The notes under the pieces were generated by a model. The model did no database searches. It was not told the origin of the DNA and saw nothing but the letters and a program-made list of their open reading frames with translations. Below, in pieces: positions 18,545 to 26,634 of a DNA stretch of 64,000 nucleotides. The stretch's first letter is position 1; each line of letters opens with the position of its first letter. A program made the translations under genes and the position numbers. Origin of the DNA: an uncultured OCS116 cluster bacterium (GTDB lineage Bacteria > Pseudomonadota > Alphaproteobacteria > Rhizobiales > TMED25); the NCBI GenBank assembly GCA_902613795.1, contig CACMIP010000003.1, positions 65,110-129,109 of the forward strand, written 5' to 3'.

Positions 18545-19225
18545 TTATTTTAATAATAAATCAAAAAAATTGTTAAGCCAAGTTTTTACATGATTATCAT
18601 GCATATACCGGCCCTCAAAATGCTTTTCTCTTTGCTGCGCTCCATTTAGTGTGAGTCTGTGCTCAGCTTTGACCAGCCATCGATTGACCATAGCCAGTGT
18701 GAGTTCACTGTGAAACTGTATGCCATAGGCACGTTTGGAGTATTGAAAAGCTTGCGGTTCTTCACCTTGACCGATAGCTAATATTTTTGCATCGTCTGGT
18801 GGTTGCATCCATTCACGATGCCATTGATGAACAAAGGGTGGCCAATCAATAATTTTTTCCCCATAAGCAGTTGGTCTTATTGGGTAGTAACCTATTTCAA
18901 CATGATCTTTTATCTTTATAGACCCCCCAATACTGCAAGCCAATAATTGCGCTCCAAGACAAATACCAAGAAATGGGATATCTTCTTTTAGTGGGAGCTG
19001 GATCCAATCTTTCTCGTAACGAATAAAGTCATCTTTATCATTGGCACTCATCGGACCGCCAAACATTATGGCTGCTGCATAATCACCCTCGAGAGTATCA
19101 GGCAATTTATCTCCAAGAGCTGGTCTCCTAATAATTAAATTATACCCTCTTGATTTTAGCAATGTCCCAATTCTACCTGGGGTAGACGTTGCTTGGTGAA
19201 GTATAATAAGTACCTGATTACTCAT
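18545..19225 (-). CDS. Class I glutamine amidotransferase domain protein
   Basis: A 226-residue stand-alone GATase1 domain. The nucleophile elbow is FLGICLGAQLLA and the His-Glu pair is in IQFHSELT. The N-terminal VLIILHQATSTPGRIGTLL and GPMSANDKDDFI are like the GMP-synthase-like GATase family used in glutamine or gamma-glutamyl hydrolysis. Its ATG overlaps the TerB-like gene stop (ATGA). A partner synthetase is not next to it, so it may act on gamma-glutamyl compounds; that is a guess from the family. Confidence 0.85.
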   Translation of the reverse strand: MSNQVLIILHQATSTPGRIGTLLKSRGYNLIIRRPALGDKLPDTLEGDYAAAIMFGGPMSANDKDDFIRYEKDWIQLPLKEDIPFLGICLGAQLLACSIGGSIKIKDHVEIGYYPIRPTAYGEKIIDWPPFVHQWHREWMQPPDDAKILAIGQGEEPQAFQYSKRAYGIQFHSELTLAMVNRWLVKAEHRLTLNGAQQREKHFEGRYMHDNHVKTWLNNFFDLLLK

Positions 19226-19671
19226 ATCTTGCTTAAGTAATCCTTTTTGATTTGAACTCTTTCACGCGTACTTATTCCAATTAATTCGGCGACTCGCCAA
19301 ACAAGGTTATTTTCATAAGGATCAAAGTTTTCATCTGTTGTGATAATTTGCCACATCATTTCAATAATTTTTTTTCTTTCATTCAGGGTAAGCTCTTTCT
19401 TAATCACATTTGTATATGCGTATAGATCAGTTGCATTTTCCTCCTCTTTGATTGCTATCTCCATTAGCGATTGAGCATCATCGGCATTGAGCTCAAAATA
19501 TGATTGCAATAATTCTAATATTTTTTTCTCTTCCAGAATATGAAATTCATCATCAATTTTTGCAGTTCTAACTAATATTTTTGATATTGCAGTTTGGAGA
19601 TTACTTGCCTGAAATGATTGTGTTTCCGGTTTGGGGGTATTATTTTTAAAAAGACTCTTGAAAAAATTCAT
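19222..19671 (-). CDS. TerB-like (tellurite-resistance/DUF533-type) protein
   Basis: A 149-residue all-helical protein. The ATG at 19671 is chosen because the frame upstream of it is hydrophobic, poor and overlaps the aroE start region. Residues about 30-149 (AISKILVRTAKIDDEFHILEE, later IEMMWQIITTDENFDPYE) carry the TerB pattern of two acidic helical repeats (D/E-rich turns). Many bacteria have such a protein without tellurite resistance; metal or membrane-stress sensing is only suspected. It is coupled to the amidotransferase. Confidence 0.78.
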   Translation of the reverse strand: MNFFKSLFKNNTPKPETQSFQASNLQTAISKILVRTAKIDDEFHILEEKKILELLQSYFELNADDAQSLMEIAIKEEENATDLYAYTNVIKKELTLNERKKIIEMMWQIITTDENFDPYENNLVWRVAELIGISTRERVQIKKDYLSKI

Positions 19672-19756
19672 ATCTATTCCATTTCGTTTAAACATATTTA
19701 TAAAGTATAAATATATTATATTTAATATACATAAACAAAAAAATAAGCATAAGAGT
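19672..19756. promoter_or_regulatory. Divergent intergenic region TerB-like / aroE
   Basis: An 85-nt, very A+T-rich gap between two divergent starts. Several TATA-like strings occur (for example around 19705-19735) but none with a convincing -35 partner. No palindrome longer than six bases was seen. Confidence 0.3.
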
Positions 19757-20596
19757 ATGAATTCCATAGATGAAAATAATTTAAAGTTAGGTATTATTGG
19801 TTTTCCATTATCCCACACGTTGTCCCCACAAATACATGAGTATTGGCTTAAACTACACAGGATATCTGGAACTTATGAAATACTTGAAGTGGATGATGCA
19901 GGTCTTGATCGTTTATTTTGTGATAAGGTACATCTGTACAGAGGCTTGAACGTGACAATACCGCATAAAGTCCGAGTATTTGATTATATGGACGAGGTCA
20001 GTGATAGCGCGAGGGTAATTGGGGCCATAAACTGTATCACTGTGGAGAATAAAAAGCTTGTTGGGTGTAACACGGACGCTGATGGATTTATGAATGGTCT
20101 TGCATCATTCAATAGAGATCTTGATTTCAGTAATATGAATGTTTTGGTAATTGGTGCCGGCGGGGCATCAAGAGCTGTAATTTATTCTTTTTTGATGAAA
20201 TCAACTGGTCAGGTTACAGTAACGAATAGATCATCGGATCGCCTCGCATCACTAGAAAAGGTTTTTAATGATAAGATCCGCTATATGGACTGGCAGAAAT
20301 TAAATGATAGTGTCTCACAGTTTAATCTTATTATAAACTGCACGAGTCAAGGAATGAAGGGCAAAAATGATTTCACACTGGACTTTTCTTCAATGCAGCA
20401 AGGCTTATCGGTTATTGATCTGGTCTATAATCCATTAGAAACAAAACTATTAATTGATGCGAAGAGTTGCGGATGTCAAATTTTAAATGGCGTACCAATG
20501 TTATTGAATCAAGCGGCGCTTTCTTGGAAACTTTGGTTGAATATAAGTCCTGATATTTCGGATGATATAATCCAATTTGTCGAAGATAAGATATAA
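19757..20596 (+). CDS. aroE: Shikimate dehydrogenase
   Basis: A 279-residue NADP-dependent enzyme that reduces 3-dehydroshikimate in aromatic amino acid synthesis. It has the shikimate-binding GFPLSHTLSPQIHEYWL, the catalytic lysine in NVTIPHKVRV, the Rossmann motif VLVIGAGGASRAV and the NRSSDRL cofactor segment. The start at 19757 (MNSIDENN) is preferred over an earlier in-frame ATG because the extra 42 residues would overlap the TerB gene and are unlike the family. It ends convergent with an amidase. It marks the left edge of the catabolic region. Confidence 0.95.
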   Translation: MNSIDENNLKLGIIGFPLSHTLSPQIHEYWLKLHRISGTYEILEVDDAGLDRLFCDKVHLYRGLNVTIPHKVRVFDYMDEVSDSARVIGAINCITVENKKLVGCNTDADGFMNGLASFNRDLDFSNMNVLVIGAGGASRAVIYSFLMKSTGQVTVTNRSSDRLASLEKVFNDKIRYMDWQKLNDSVSQFNLIINCTSQGMKGKNDFTLDFSSMQQGLSVIDLVYNPLETKLLIDAKSCGCQILNGVPMLLNQAALSWKLWLNISPDISDDIIQFVEDKI

Positions 20597-20607
20597 AATT
20601 GGTCTAA

Positions 20608-21987
20608 TTATATCAAATTTTTATACTTATTACCGAGCGAATTCTCAATTCTTAGAGCTATTGAGAGTAACTTCATTTCATGAAATGCTGGCGCTATCAA
20701 TTGTACCCCGATTGGTATTCCACTCCCATCAAGTGCTACAGGGATTGTTATGGCACATAAGCCAAGAAGATTTACAGGTGAAGTATTTCGGAGCATTAAG
20801 CCATTAGCCTCTGAGTATTTCGTTGAGTCTTCTAAATATGACGTTATTGGCGCTGTTATTGGGACAGTTGGTGTTATAATTATATCAAATTCTTCAAACT
20901 TTTTATTGATTGAGTAACTCATTGTTTCAAGATCATTTTTTCGTTCTAAATACTCCATCGCTGTAAATGAGTCCATATCTTTGATACGAAAGGCCACATT
21001 AGGATCTAAAGTCTCTTTTAGATCCCTCATCTCACCATTTATGAATGCTGCAAACTCAGCTGCTGCTAGGCCGCCTTTTGTAAATAAGTTGTATGAATTG
21101 TCAATTTCATTTAGTTCATTTACTTTCTTATACTTACCATTTCCCTCAATCTTTTTGATTGCAGCATTTATCTCACTGCTTATTTGGTTATCACATTTAT
21201 CGAAGAACCAATCGTATGTCGTAAAAGTGAAATCAATACTAGGGTCAACGTTAAGCCCTTTGTCTTTTTTGTTATATAAGCTTGTTTTATCGAGTTCTTT
21301 AAAGGCATAGATGCAGTCATCGACTGTATGGGTAAGTATGCCCGGTGTATCAAAGCTGCTACTCAGCGGAACAATTCCTTCCGTCGACCATCTATTTTTT
21401 GTTGTTTTCAGTCCCACATTTCCAGTCACAGAAGCTGGTATTCTTACAGAGCCAGCAGTATCAGTGCCTAATGCAAGGGCTGCAGTTCCTGTACACAAAC
21501 TGACACCAGCGCCTGAGCTAGAACCACCTGGGACTCGATGCTCTGTCTCATCCCAAGGATTTATTGGCGTTCCCCAATGTGGGTTTATCCCAACGCCACC
21601 AAAGGCGAATTCAACGGTATGTGTTTTTCCTGTAATTAGAGAGTGATGGGATGTCAGGGTATTGATAATTGGCCCTTGTACTTCCCACTTACTTGGGAGC
21701 TCTTTCGGAGTTCCAGCTCTTGTCTTGTAACCATTGACACCGTAAAGATCTTTTATTGATACAGGAACCCCAAGAAATGCAAAATGATTGCTGGCACTCC
21801 TACTAATTGTAGAGGCTAATTTCTCAATCTCTTCATTATTAAATTCTACAAATGCACTCTTGCTGGCTTCACTATGATTATAATTTTCTATCACTTCTTC
21901 AGCAACTTCAAATATTGAAGTTTTTCCAGATAATAAATCAGTATGAAATTCTTCAATTGATTTATTATGCAAAATATTTTTTTTCAT
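20608..21987 (-). CDS. Amidase-signature family hydrolase
   Basis: A 459-residue hydrolase of the amidase-signature family (GatA/AtzF/allophanate-hydrolase relatives). The Ser-cisSer-Lys triad is visible: Lys in GVPVSIKDLYG, the cis-Ser in PGGSSSGAGVSL and the nucleophile in GTDTAGSVRIPAS. A GatB/GatC partner is absent here, so it is more likely a catabolic amidase than a tRNA amidotransferase subunit. It is divergent from the ACMSD-like gene. A second member lies at 44312-45709; the two differ widely and are not a recent duplication. Confidence 0.88.
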   Translation of the reverse strand: MKKNILHNKSIEEFHTDLLSGKTSIFEVAEEVIENYNHSEASKSAFVEFNNEEIEKLASTISRSASNHFAFLGVPVSIKDLYGVNGYKTRAGTPKELPSKWEVQGPIINTLTSHHSLITGKTHTVEFAFGGVGINPHWGTPINPWDETEHRVPGGSSSGAGVSLCTGTAALALGTDTAGSVRIPASVTGNVGLKTTKNRWSTEGIVPLSSSFDTPGILTHTVDDCIYAFKELDKTSLYNKKDKGLNVDPSIDFTFTTYDWFFDKCDNQISSEINAAIKKIEGNGKYKKVNELNEIDNSYNLFTKGGLAAAEFAAFINGEMRDLKETLDPNVAFRIKDMDSFTAMEYLERKNDLETMSYSINKKFEEFDIIITPTVPITAPITSYLEDSTKYSEANGLMLRNTSPVNLLGLCAITIPVALDGSGIPIGVQLIAPAFHEMKLLSIALRIENSLGNKYKNLI

Positions 21988-22058
21988 TTCCCTTTATTTC
22001 TCTTTTAGATAATATGTATCAAACTTATAACATAATTGAATTTTTAAAGGTAATCAAA
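21988..22058. promoter_or_regulatory. Divergent intergenic region amidase / amidohydrolase
   Basis: A 71-nt A+T-rich gap. AAAGG at 22046-22050 serves as ribosome site for the rightward gene. No clear operator or promoter pair was seen. Confidence 0.3.
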
Positions 22059-23150
22059 ATGTCTCACAGTATAATTGATACACCTAAACTAGGTGATAGT
22101 CCAAATAGGTATGGTCCAACTTCAGCAAGGAATGTATCTACCCGTAAAATAGATATGGACTCAATTGTAATCGATACTCACGCCCATGTTCTAATACCGG
22201 AAGCTCATGATTTTATTAGCCCCTTATACAATTTGGGGGACATTCCATTTGTACATGACTCCAGTCCAGAGACACTTGAAATTCAACAGATTCAGGATAC
22301 TGATAGGACGGTTGCATTATCCAGCATTCCGGACCGTCTTCAAGTTTTAGAAACGCAAGGTATTGATAAACAGGTTATCGCTTCTGTTCCGAACCAATGC
22401 TACTATATGGCAAGAGGAGAGGACGCGAATAAAGTATCGCGAATTGTTAATGATGGCATGATGAAGTGGGTTGATGCCCACCCGGACAAATTTGTAGGTC
22501 TTGGAACTGTTCCATTACAAGAGTTGGATATAGCTTTAGATACACTTGATTACATAAAGAAAGAGACAAATCTCAAAGGTTTACAGATCCTGACAAATGT
22601 AAATGGCATGGAAATATCTGATGACTTATTAGATAAATTCTGGGCAAAAGTTGAAGAATATGATCTTGCAGTAATGCTACACCCATTAGGTTTTTCTCAT
22701 GGGAAGAGATTTGGAAATTACTACTTTACCAATGTAATTGGCAACCCATTAGATACGACAGTCGCCTTACATTATATAATTTTTAACGGACTTCTTGAAA
22801 GATACAAAAATCTAAAAATATTAGGAGTTCACGGGGGAGGATTTTTACCTGCATACTCCGGTCGAATTGACCATTCATGGGGAGCACGGAAGGACTCTTA
22901 TGGTGATTTACCTAATCCTCCAACTAGTTATTTGAAGAAGTTGTATTTTGATACAACTGTGTTCACACATGAGCAGCTCGAGTATCTCGTCAATAACTAT
23001 GGGGATGACCACGTTGTGCTGGGAACAGACTATCCATATGACATGGCGGAGTATTTTCCAGTTCAACACATTGTAGATAGTAACTTGACTGATGCACAAA
23101 AGAAAAATGTTGTCGGACAGACCGCATTAAAGTTGTTTAATATAGAATAA
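22059..23150 (+). CDS. ACMSD-like metal-dependent amidohydrolase/decarboxylase
   Basis: A 363-residue protein of the amidohydrolase-2 family, which includes aminocarboxymuconate-semialdehyde decarboxylase and several benzoate-type decarboxylases. Zinc-site motifs are HxH in VIDTHAHVLI, a histidine in AVMLHPLGF, another in GVHGGGFLP and the aspartate in LGTDYPYDM. The ATG at 22059 (MSHSIIDT) with AAAGG eight bases before it is chosen; the frame extends upstream but runs into the divergent amidase. Neighbours are an FAH-family hydrolase and a two-domain cupin, consistent with ring-cleavage product breakdown; the substrate is unknown. Confidence 0.85.
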   Translation: MSHSIIDTPKLGDSPNRYGPTSARNVSTRKIDMDSIVIDTHAHVLIPEAHDFISPLYNLGDIPFVHDSSPETLEIQQIQDTDRTVALSSIPDRLQVLETQGIDKQVIASVPNQCYYMARGEDANKVSRIVNDGMMKWVDAHPDKFVGLGTVPLQELDIALDTLDYIKKETNLKGLQILTNVNGMEISDDLLDKFWAKVEEYDLAVMLHPLGFSHGKRFGNYYFTNVIGNPLDTTVALHYIIFNGLLERYKNLKILGVHGGGFLPAYSGRIDHSWGARKDSYGDLPNPPTSYLKKLYFDTTVFTHEQLEYLVNNYGDDHVVLGTDYPYDMAEYFPVQHIVDSNLTDAQKKNVVGQTALKLFNIE

Positions 23151-23152
23151 TA

Positions 23153-24133
23153 TCAAATACTGGTCAGTTTCCTGTCTTTTTCATTGGATGCTTTTGCAGT
23201 TTCGCCCTTGGCGTACTTTCCTGTTAGCTGAGGCGTATGAGCACCTTCAAGCCCTCGATCTTCAATATGGGTTTTTCTGGTAACTCGTTCCCAAGTTCTT
23301 TTTAGGGGATCTCTAACATTAAAATTGAGAGTTCCAATGTGCTCTATTTCTAATTCAATTTTATCACCATCCATGAATGGATTAAGTCCTCGATGGTTTG
23401 TACCTGTAGCTATAATATCTCCGGGCTCTAATGTATGTATTGAGCTTAACCATGAAATACATCTTGGAATTTTATGTGCCATATCGTCTGTATTAAAGTT
23501 TTGCATTACCACACCGTTATTTCTCAGAACTATTTGTAGGTTTTGAGGATCATCTATTTCATCCTTGGTAACTAAACATGGTCCAATTGGTGTATATGTT
23601 GCCCGTGATTTCATTTGAAAGAAAAAATTCGATGCAATAAGGCCTCTTGCAGACCCATCAATTATAGCTGTGTAGCCGAAAACATAATCCATTGCGTTCT
23701 CTTCACTAACATTTTCTGCCCTCTTTCCTATAACAAGTGCGAGCTCCGCTTCTCCCTCAAATATTGATGCCGGTATATCTGTTAATTCCATTGTATCTCC
23801 GTTACCGATAACTGTATTTGTTGCTTTATGGAAAGCATTGATTGGAGCAGGCTCAGACCTTGTACCATCTTCCATGTAATTTACCGCCATACAATCAATA
23901 TTATTTGGACGCGGGCAGGGACTCCTTAATTGTACCTCATTACTTGGAATGCCATCGTTTGCTGCTACAAATTGTTCTAAAGAAGCTTTATACTTGTCAT
24001 AATTTTCTATTAAACCATTAATCAGGTCTCTGTTATCTCTCACCGGCATATCGGATAATTGTTCAGTAATATCAACAACGTTGTCTCTCTTTAAAATGCC
24101 TAACCTGAAGTCATTAAAGTATACAAATCTCAT
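23153..24133 (-). CDS. Fumarylacetoacetate hydrolase (FAH)-family protein
   Basis: A 326-residue enzyme of the FAH family, which cleaves C-C bonds or hydrates/decarboxylates oxo-acids from aromatic breakdown. The metal-binding acidic residues are seen in FEGEAELALVIGKRA and the later GYTAIIDGSARG; LEPGDIIATGTNHRG is the usual C-terminal motif. It ends two bases from the ACMSD-like gene (convergent) and lies 21 nt downstream of the two-domain cupin gene, with which it is probably co-transcribed. Confidence 0.9.
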   Translation of the reverse strand: MRFVYFNDFRLGILKRDNVVDITEQLSDMPVRDNRDLINGLIENYDKYKASLEQFVAANDGIPSNEVQLRSPCPRPNNIDCMAVNYMEDGTRSEPAPINAFHKATNTVIGNGDTMELTDIPASIFEGEAELALVIGKRAENVSEENAMDYVFGYTAIIDGSARGLIASNFFFQMKSRATYTPIGPCLVTKDEIDDPQNLQIVLRNNGVVMQNFNTDDMAHKIPRCISWLSSIHTLEPGDIIATGTNHRGLNPFMDGDKIELEIEHIGTLNFNVRDPLKRTWERVTRKTHIEDRGLEGAHTPQLTGKYAKGETAKASNEKDRKLTSI

Positions 24134-24154
24134 TTTATCTCCCTAATCTAGCTT

Positions 24155-24994
24155 TTATATTATCAAATCTTCACTCGTGACGTCCCCCAGATAGACGTAT
24201 CCAGTTTCTTCGACGCTTCCTGATCCAATATACAAACCAACAGCATGAATTGGGTCAGTTTCACTCGTGTTGTAAAGCCAATGCTCGACACCTTTAGGTA
24301 TATAATGAAAATGTCCAGCTTCAATATATGTTTTTTCACCACCAGCCCCTGCAATACCCTTGCCTGATACAATATAATAAATTTCCTCACAATTCGTATG
24401 CATATGTTTTTTATGAATTGCACCTGGCATAAATTTAGCATTAAAGACTGTCGTAGTTGAGCCATTTTTTTTACTTATCGGAAGGCGAAAATCTGTTATT
24501 GACCATCCATCACCTGCATCCATCTTTTCGGGCTCTATGTCGTCAATATGAACTAATATACCCTCATTGAAACCAGTCCTTTCTTTTTTCAAATCCTCTT
24601 CTGTGACAGGACCGCAATATTCATAACCAGTATCTTCAACATCTTTTGCGCCAATGTAAAATCCAATAACTTCAGCATCTGAGTCAGTTGTTTCGTTGTG
24701 GAAGAAGTGCTCTGAGTTTTTTGGCATAACTCTGAAATGTCCGGCTCTAACATTTGTTCTCTCATTACCTTGCCCTACAACACCATGCCCTTTCAGATAC
24801 ATCGCTATTTCAGGGCATCGAGAGTGTAGATGCTTACTGTGCGTAGAACCTGGTTTGAATATTGAGTGAAAAACAGTCGTGGACGATCCTGACTCACCTG
24901 TTATTGGTAATCTGAATTCAGATATGTTCCACCCATTTTTTTCTTCCATTTTTGATATGGGAACATCATTTATATGAACTGGGGGGTATTTCAT
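24155..24994 (-). CDS. Two-domain (bicupin) protein from an internal duplication
   Basis: The 279 residues consist of two homologous cupin domains of about 135 residues (about 5-140 and 145-279). Each has a full first motif, G-x5-HxH-x4-E-x6-G (GSTHSKHLHSRCPE and GAIHKKHMHTNCEE), and a second motif with His and Asn (AGHFRVMPKNSEH and AGHFHYIPKGVEH), so both can bind metal. Both also share the lead-in GW.I..FRLPI and an end GFYIGA/GLYIGS...GY.Y.G.V. Bicupins include dioxygenases and oxalate decarboxylases, but no specific one fits. AGGAG precedes the ATG by seven bases. Confidence 0.85.
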   Translation of the reverse strand: MKYPPVHINDVPISKMEEKNGWNISEFRLPITGESGSSTTVFHSIFKPGSTHSKHLHSRCPEIAMYLKGHGVVGQGNERTNVRAGHFRVMPKNSEHFFHNETTDSDAEVIGFYIGAKDVEDTGYEYCGPVTEEDLKKERTGFNEGILVHIDDIEPEKMDAGDGWSITDFRLPISKKNGSTTTVFNAKFMPGAIHKKHMHTNCEEIYYIVSGKGIAGAGGEKTYIEAGHFHYIPKGVEHWLYNTSETDPIHAVGLYIGSGSVEETGYVYLGDVTSEDLII

Positions 24995-25005
24995 GCATTA
25001 CTCCT

Positions 25006-25194
25006 TTAAAAAAGATACTTAACGATAATTGATATTAGCCATCCATAGACAAGAGCTCCCAGGATCGCGCCGTATATTAAGAATTGTACTGGTCCTGGAA
25101 TTTCTCCTTTTCCTTTGTAGAGAAATAATGATAAATGAATAATCCCCAATATTGCGCCCAGAATATACCATTTGTAAGTAAATATAAAATCCAT
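25006..25194 (-). CDS. Small two-TM membrane protein coupled to the transporter
   Basis: A 62-residue hydrophobic protein with two likely membrane segments (about residues 5-25 and 38-60) joined by a short basic loop with KGKGEIPGP. The ATG at 25194-25192 overlaps the stop of the transporter gene by one base (TAATG), so translation is coupled; this start is preferred over one 36 bases earlier. It might be an accessory subunit of the upstream carrier, by analogy with small-subunit transporters; that is inference. I do not recognise a family. Confidence 0.6.
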   Translation of the reverse strand: MDFIFTYKWYILGAILGIIHLSLFLYKGKGEIPGPVQFLIYGAILGALVYGWLISIIVKYLF

Positions 25195-26627
25195 TAAATA
25201 ACAACAAATTCGTTTGCGATTATAACCCATATAGATAATAACACGCCACCAATAATTGTAAACAGACCGTTCCAGTTCAAGCCTGCATAATGAGGGGTAA
25301 CACGACCTAATTTAGCGATTAATAAAGTTGATGCTGTAAACGGCGAGCTTATCCCTGTTATTGCCCAACCCGCACACAGAGCTACAATGATACTATTTGG
25401 AGGGATCCCCATTATTTCTGCAGATGGAATTAATGGACCAATCATATAAACAGCAAGTATGGGATTCATTCCAATTTGTCCACATACGGGCATAATCCAT
25501 ACAATAGCAATGAGTATTATGGGAGCTGGGATGCCATTTAAAAAGCTTATGCTCTCTCCCGCAAAGTGATTAATCAAGCTTGATCCCATTATCCCAATAA
25601 ATGCAGCCATGATCAGTACAATAAGCTCTTGCTTATAATTGTAGATATCTTCATTGATGAACTCATCAACTCTGTGTGCAGTGTTATAGATTATTTTCTT
25701 TGTGTTACCTGTATTTTGATATGCAATCCAAATTATACTGTAAATGGGAACCACAAACATAACAACTGGTACCGCGTTAAGATTCGTATAGTTCATGAGA
25801 GTAAAGATAATACCCAATAGAGTGATAAAAATAAAAGCTAATGGTATCAAAGTATGCCACGTTCCTGAAGTTTTCAGGTCTGGGATTTGCATTCTTGATT
25901 TAACCTTCCGAGTCGCTACGTAGTCAAGAAACCAGCCAACAGTTATCAGAATTATAGCGCTAATAATGCAAGATAGAGCAGCTCCAGTCCATGTCGTATT
26001 TGGAATAACGGACGTTGTTATGGCTATTGAGAATGTTAGGGGGGACCAACATGTCATGGCCACGAAACCACGTTGAACCGCCAGAAGCATTGCTTTTCTA
26101 TTTAACGCGCGAGAGTCGGGGTCTTTTATCTCACTGCTGCCTTTCTCAGCCAAGCTACCAAGCAAAGAAATCGAGCCAAAACTCAGTATAACACCAAACA
26201 TATGCCCACCGAACGTTAATGTAAGGTATCTTATTGAAGTTTTTTGTTCAGCCAGGTACCGCCCACACTTTTCCATTGCGGGTGACGATGAGGCGGCTTT
26301 CCTCAAACAGCAAAGCGATAAAAAAAAAGTTGCTACAAAAGTTGATTTTGTAAGAGCCTCTATGGATACCTTGGTCCAGTCAGGTAATACAAGAATAGAA
26401 ACTAAAGTCAAAATAGAGCCAAGGACTATAAATAATTTTCTCGATAGGGACAGATCATTCAGAGACATTGAGAGGTATAACAAAATTAAAAGAGCCGATA
26501 TTACATAAGAAATATAAGACCCTGACCACTCAGCCATTATGACAGATACCATCACGAGTGGCATAATGAGTGTGGTTATTGTTCTGAACTTTGGCTCAGT
26601 GTTCTGGTAGCTATTAAATATATTCAT
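25194..26627 (-). CDS. Polytopic membrane transporter of unknown substrate
   Basis: A 477-residue very hydrophobic protein with about 12 predicted membrane helices and no recognisable enzymatic domain. A mid-region soluble loop (about 305-330, ending VDEFINEDIYNYKQE) separates two bundles; each bundle carries a Gly/Pro-rich segment, AMTCWSPLTFSIAI in the first and CAGWAITGISSPFTASTLL in the second, like the re-entrant loops of ion-transporter (IT) superfamily carriers for organic anions. Substrate unknown. The gene lies 7 nt after the MFS gene and overlaps the small membrane gene downstream. Confidence 0.65.
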   Translation of the reverse strand: MNIFNSYQNTEPKFRTITTLIMPLVMVSVIMAEWSGSYISYVISALLILLYLSMSLNDLSLSRKLFIVLGSILTLVSILVLPDWTKVSIEALTKSTFVATFFLSLCCLRKAASSSPAMEKCGRYLAEQKTSIRYLTLTFGGHMFGVILSFGSISLLGSLAEKGSSEIKDPDSRALNRKAMLLAVQRGFVAMTCWSPLTFSIAITTSVIPNTTWTGAALSCIISAIILITVGWFLDYVATRKVKSRMQIPDLKTSGTWHTLIPLAFIFITLLGIIFTLMNYTNLNAVPVVMFVVPIYSIIWIAYQNTGNTKKIIYNTAHRVDEFINEDIYNYKQELIVLIMAAFIGIMGSSLINHFAGESISFLNGIPAPIILIAIVWIMPVCGQIGMNPILAVYMIGPLIPSAEIMGIPPNSIIVALCAGWAITGISSPFTASTLLIAKLGRVTPHYAGLNWNGLFTIIGGVLLSIWVIIANEFVVI

Positions 26628-26634
26628 CTACTTT

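Noticed and set aside
19631..19756. A longer aroE using the ATG at 19631
   Set aside because: The extension overlaps the TerB-like gene and contains a basic, Ile/Tyr-rich stretch absent from shikimate dehydrogenases.
19672..19818. A membrane-anchored TerB protein using an earlier start at 19818
   Set aside because: The extra 49 residues are hydrophobic, run into the aroE start and do not match the family; MNFFKSLF at 19671 is a better start.
20608..21987. GatA of the tRNA amidotransferase
   Set aside because: The amidase signature is shared, but gatB and gatC are not adjacent, and the gene lies among catabolic genes.
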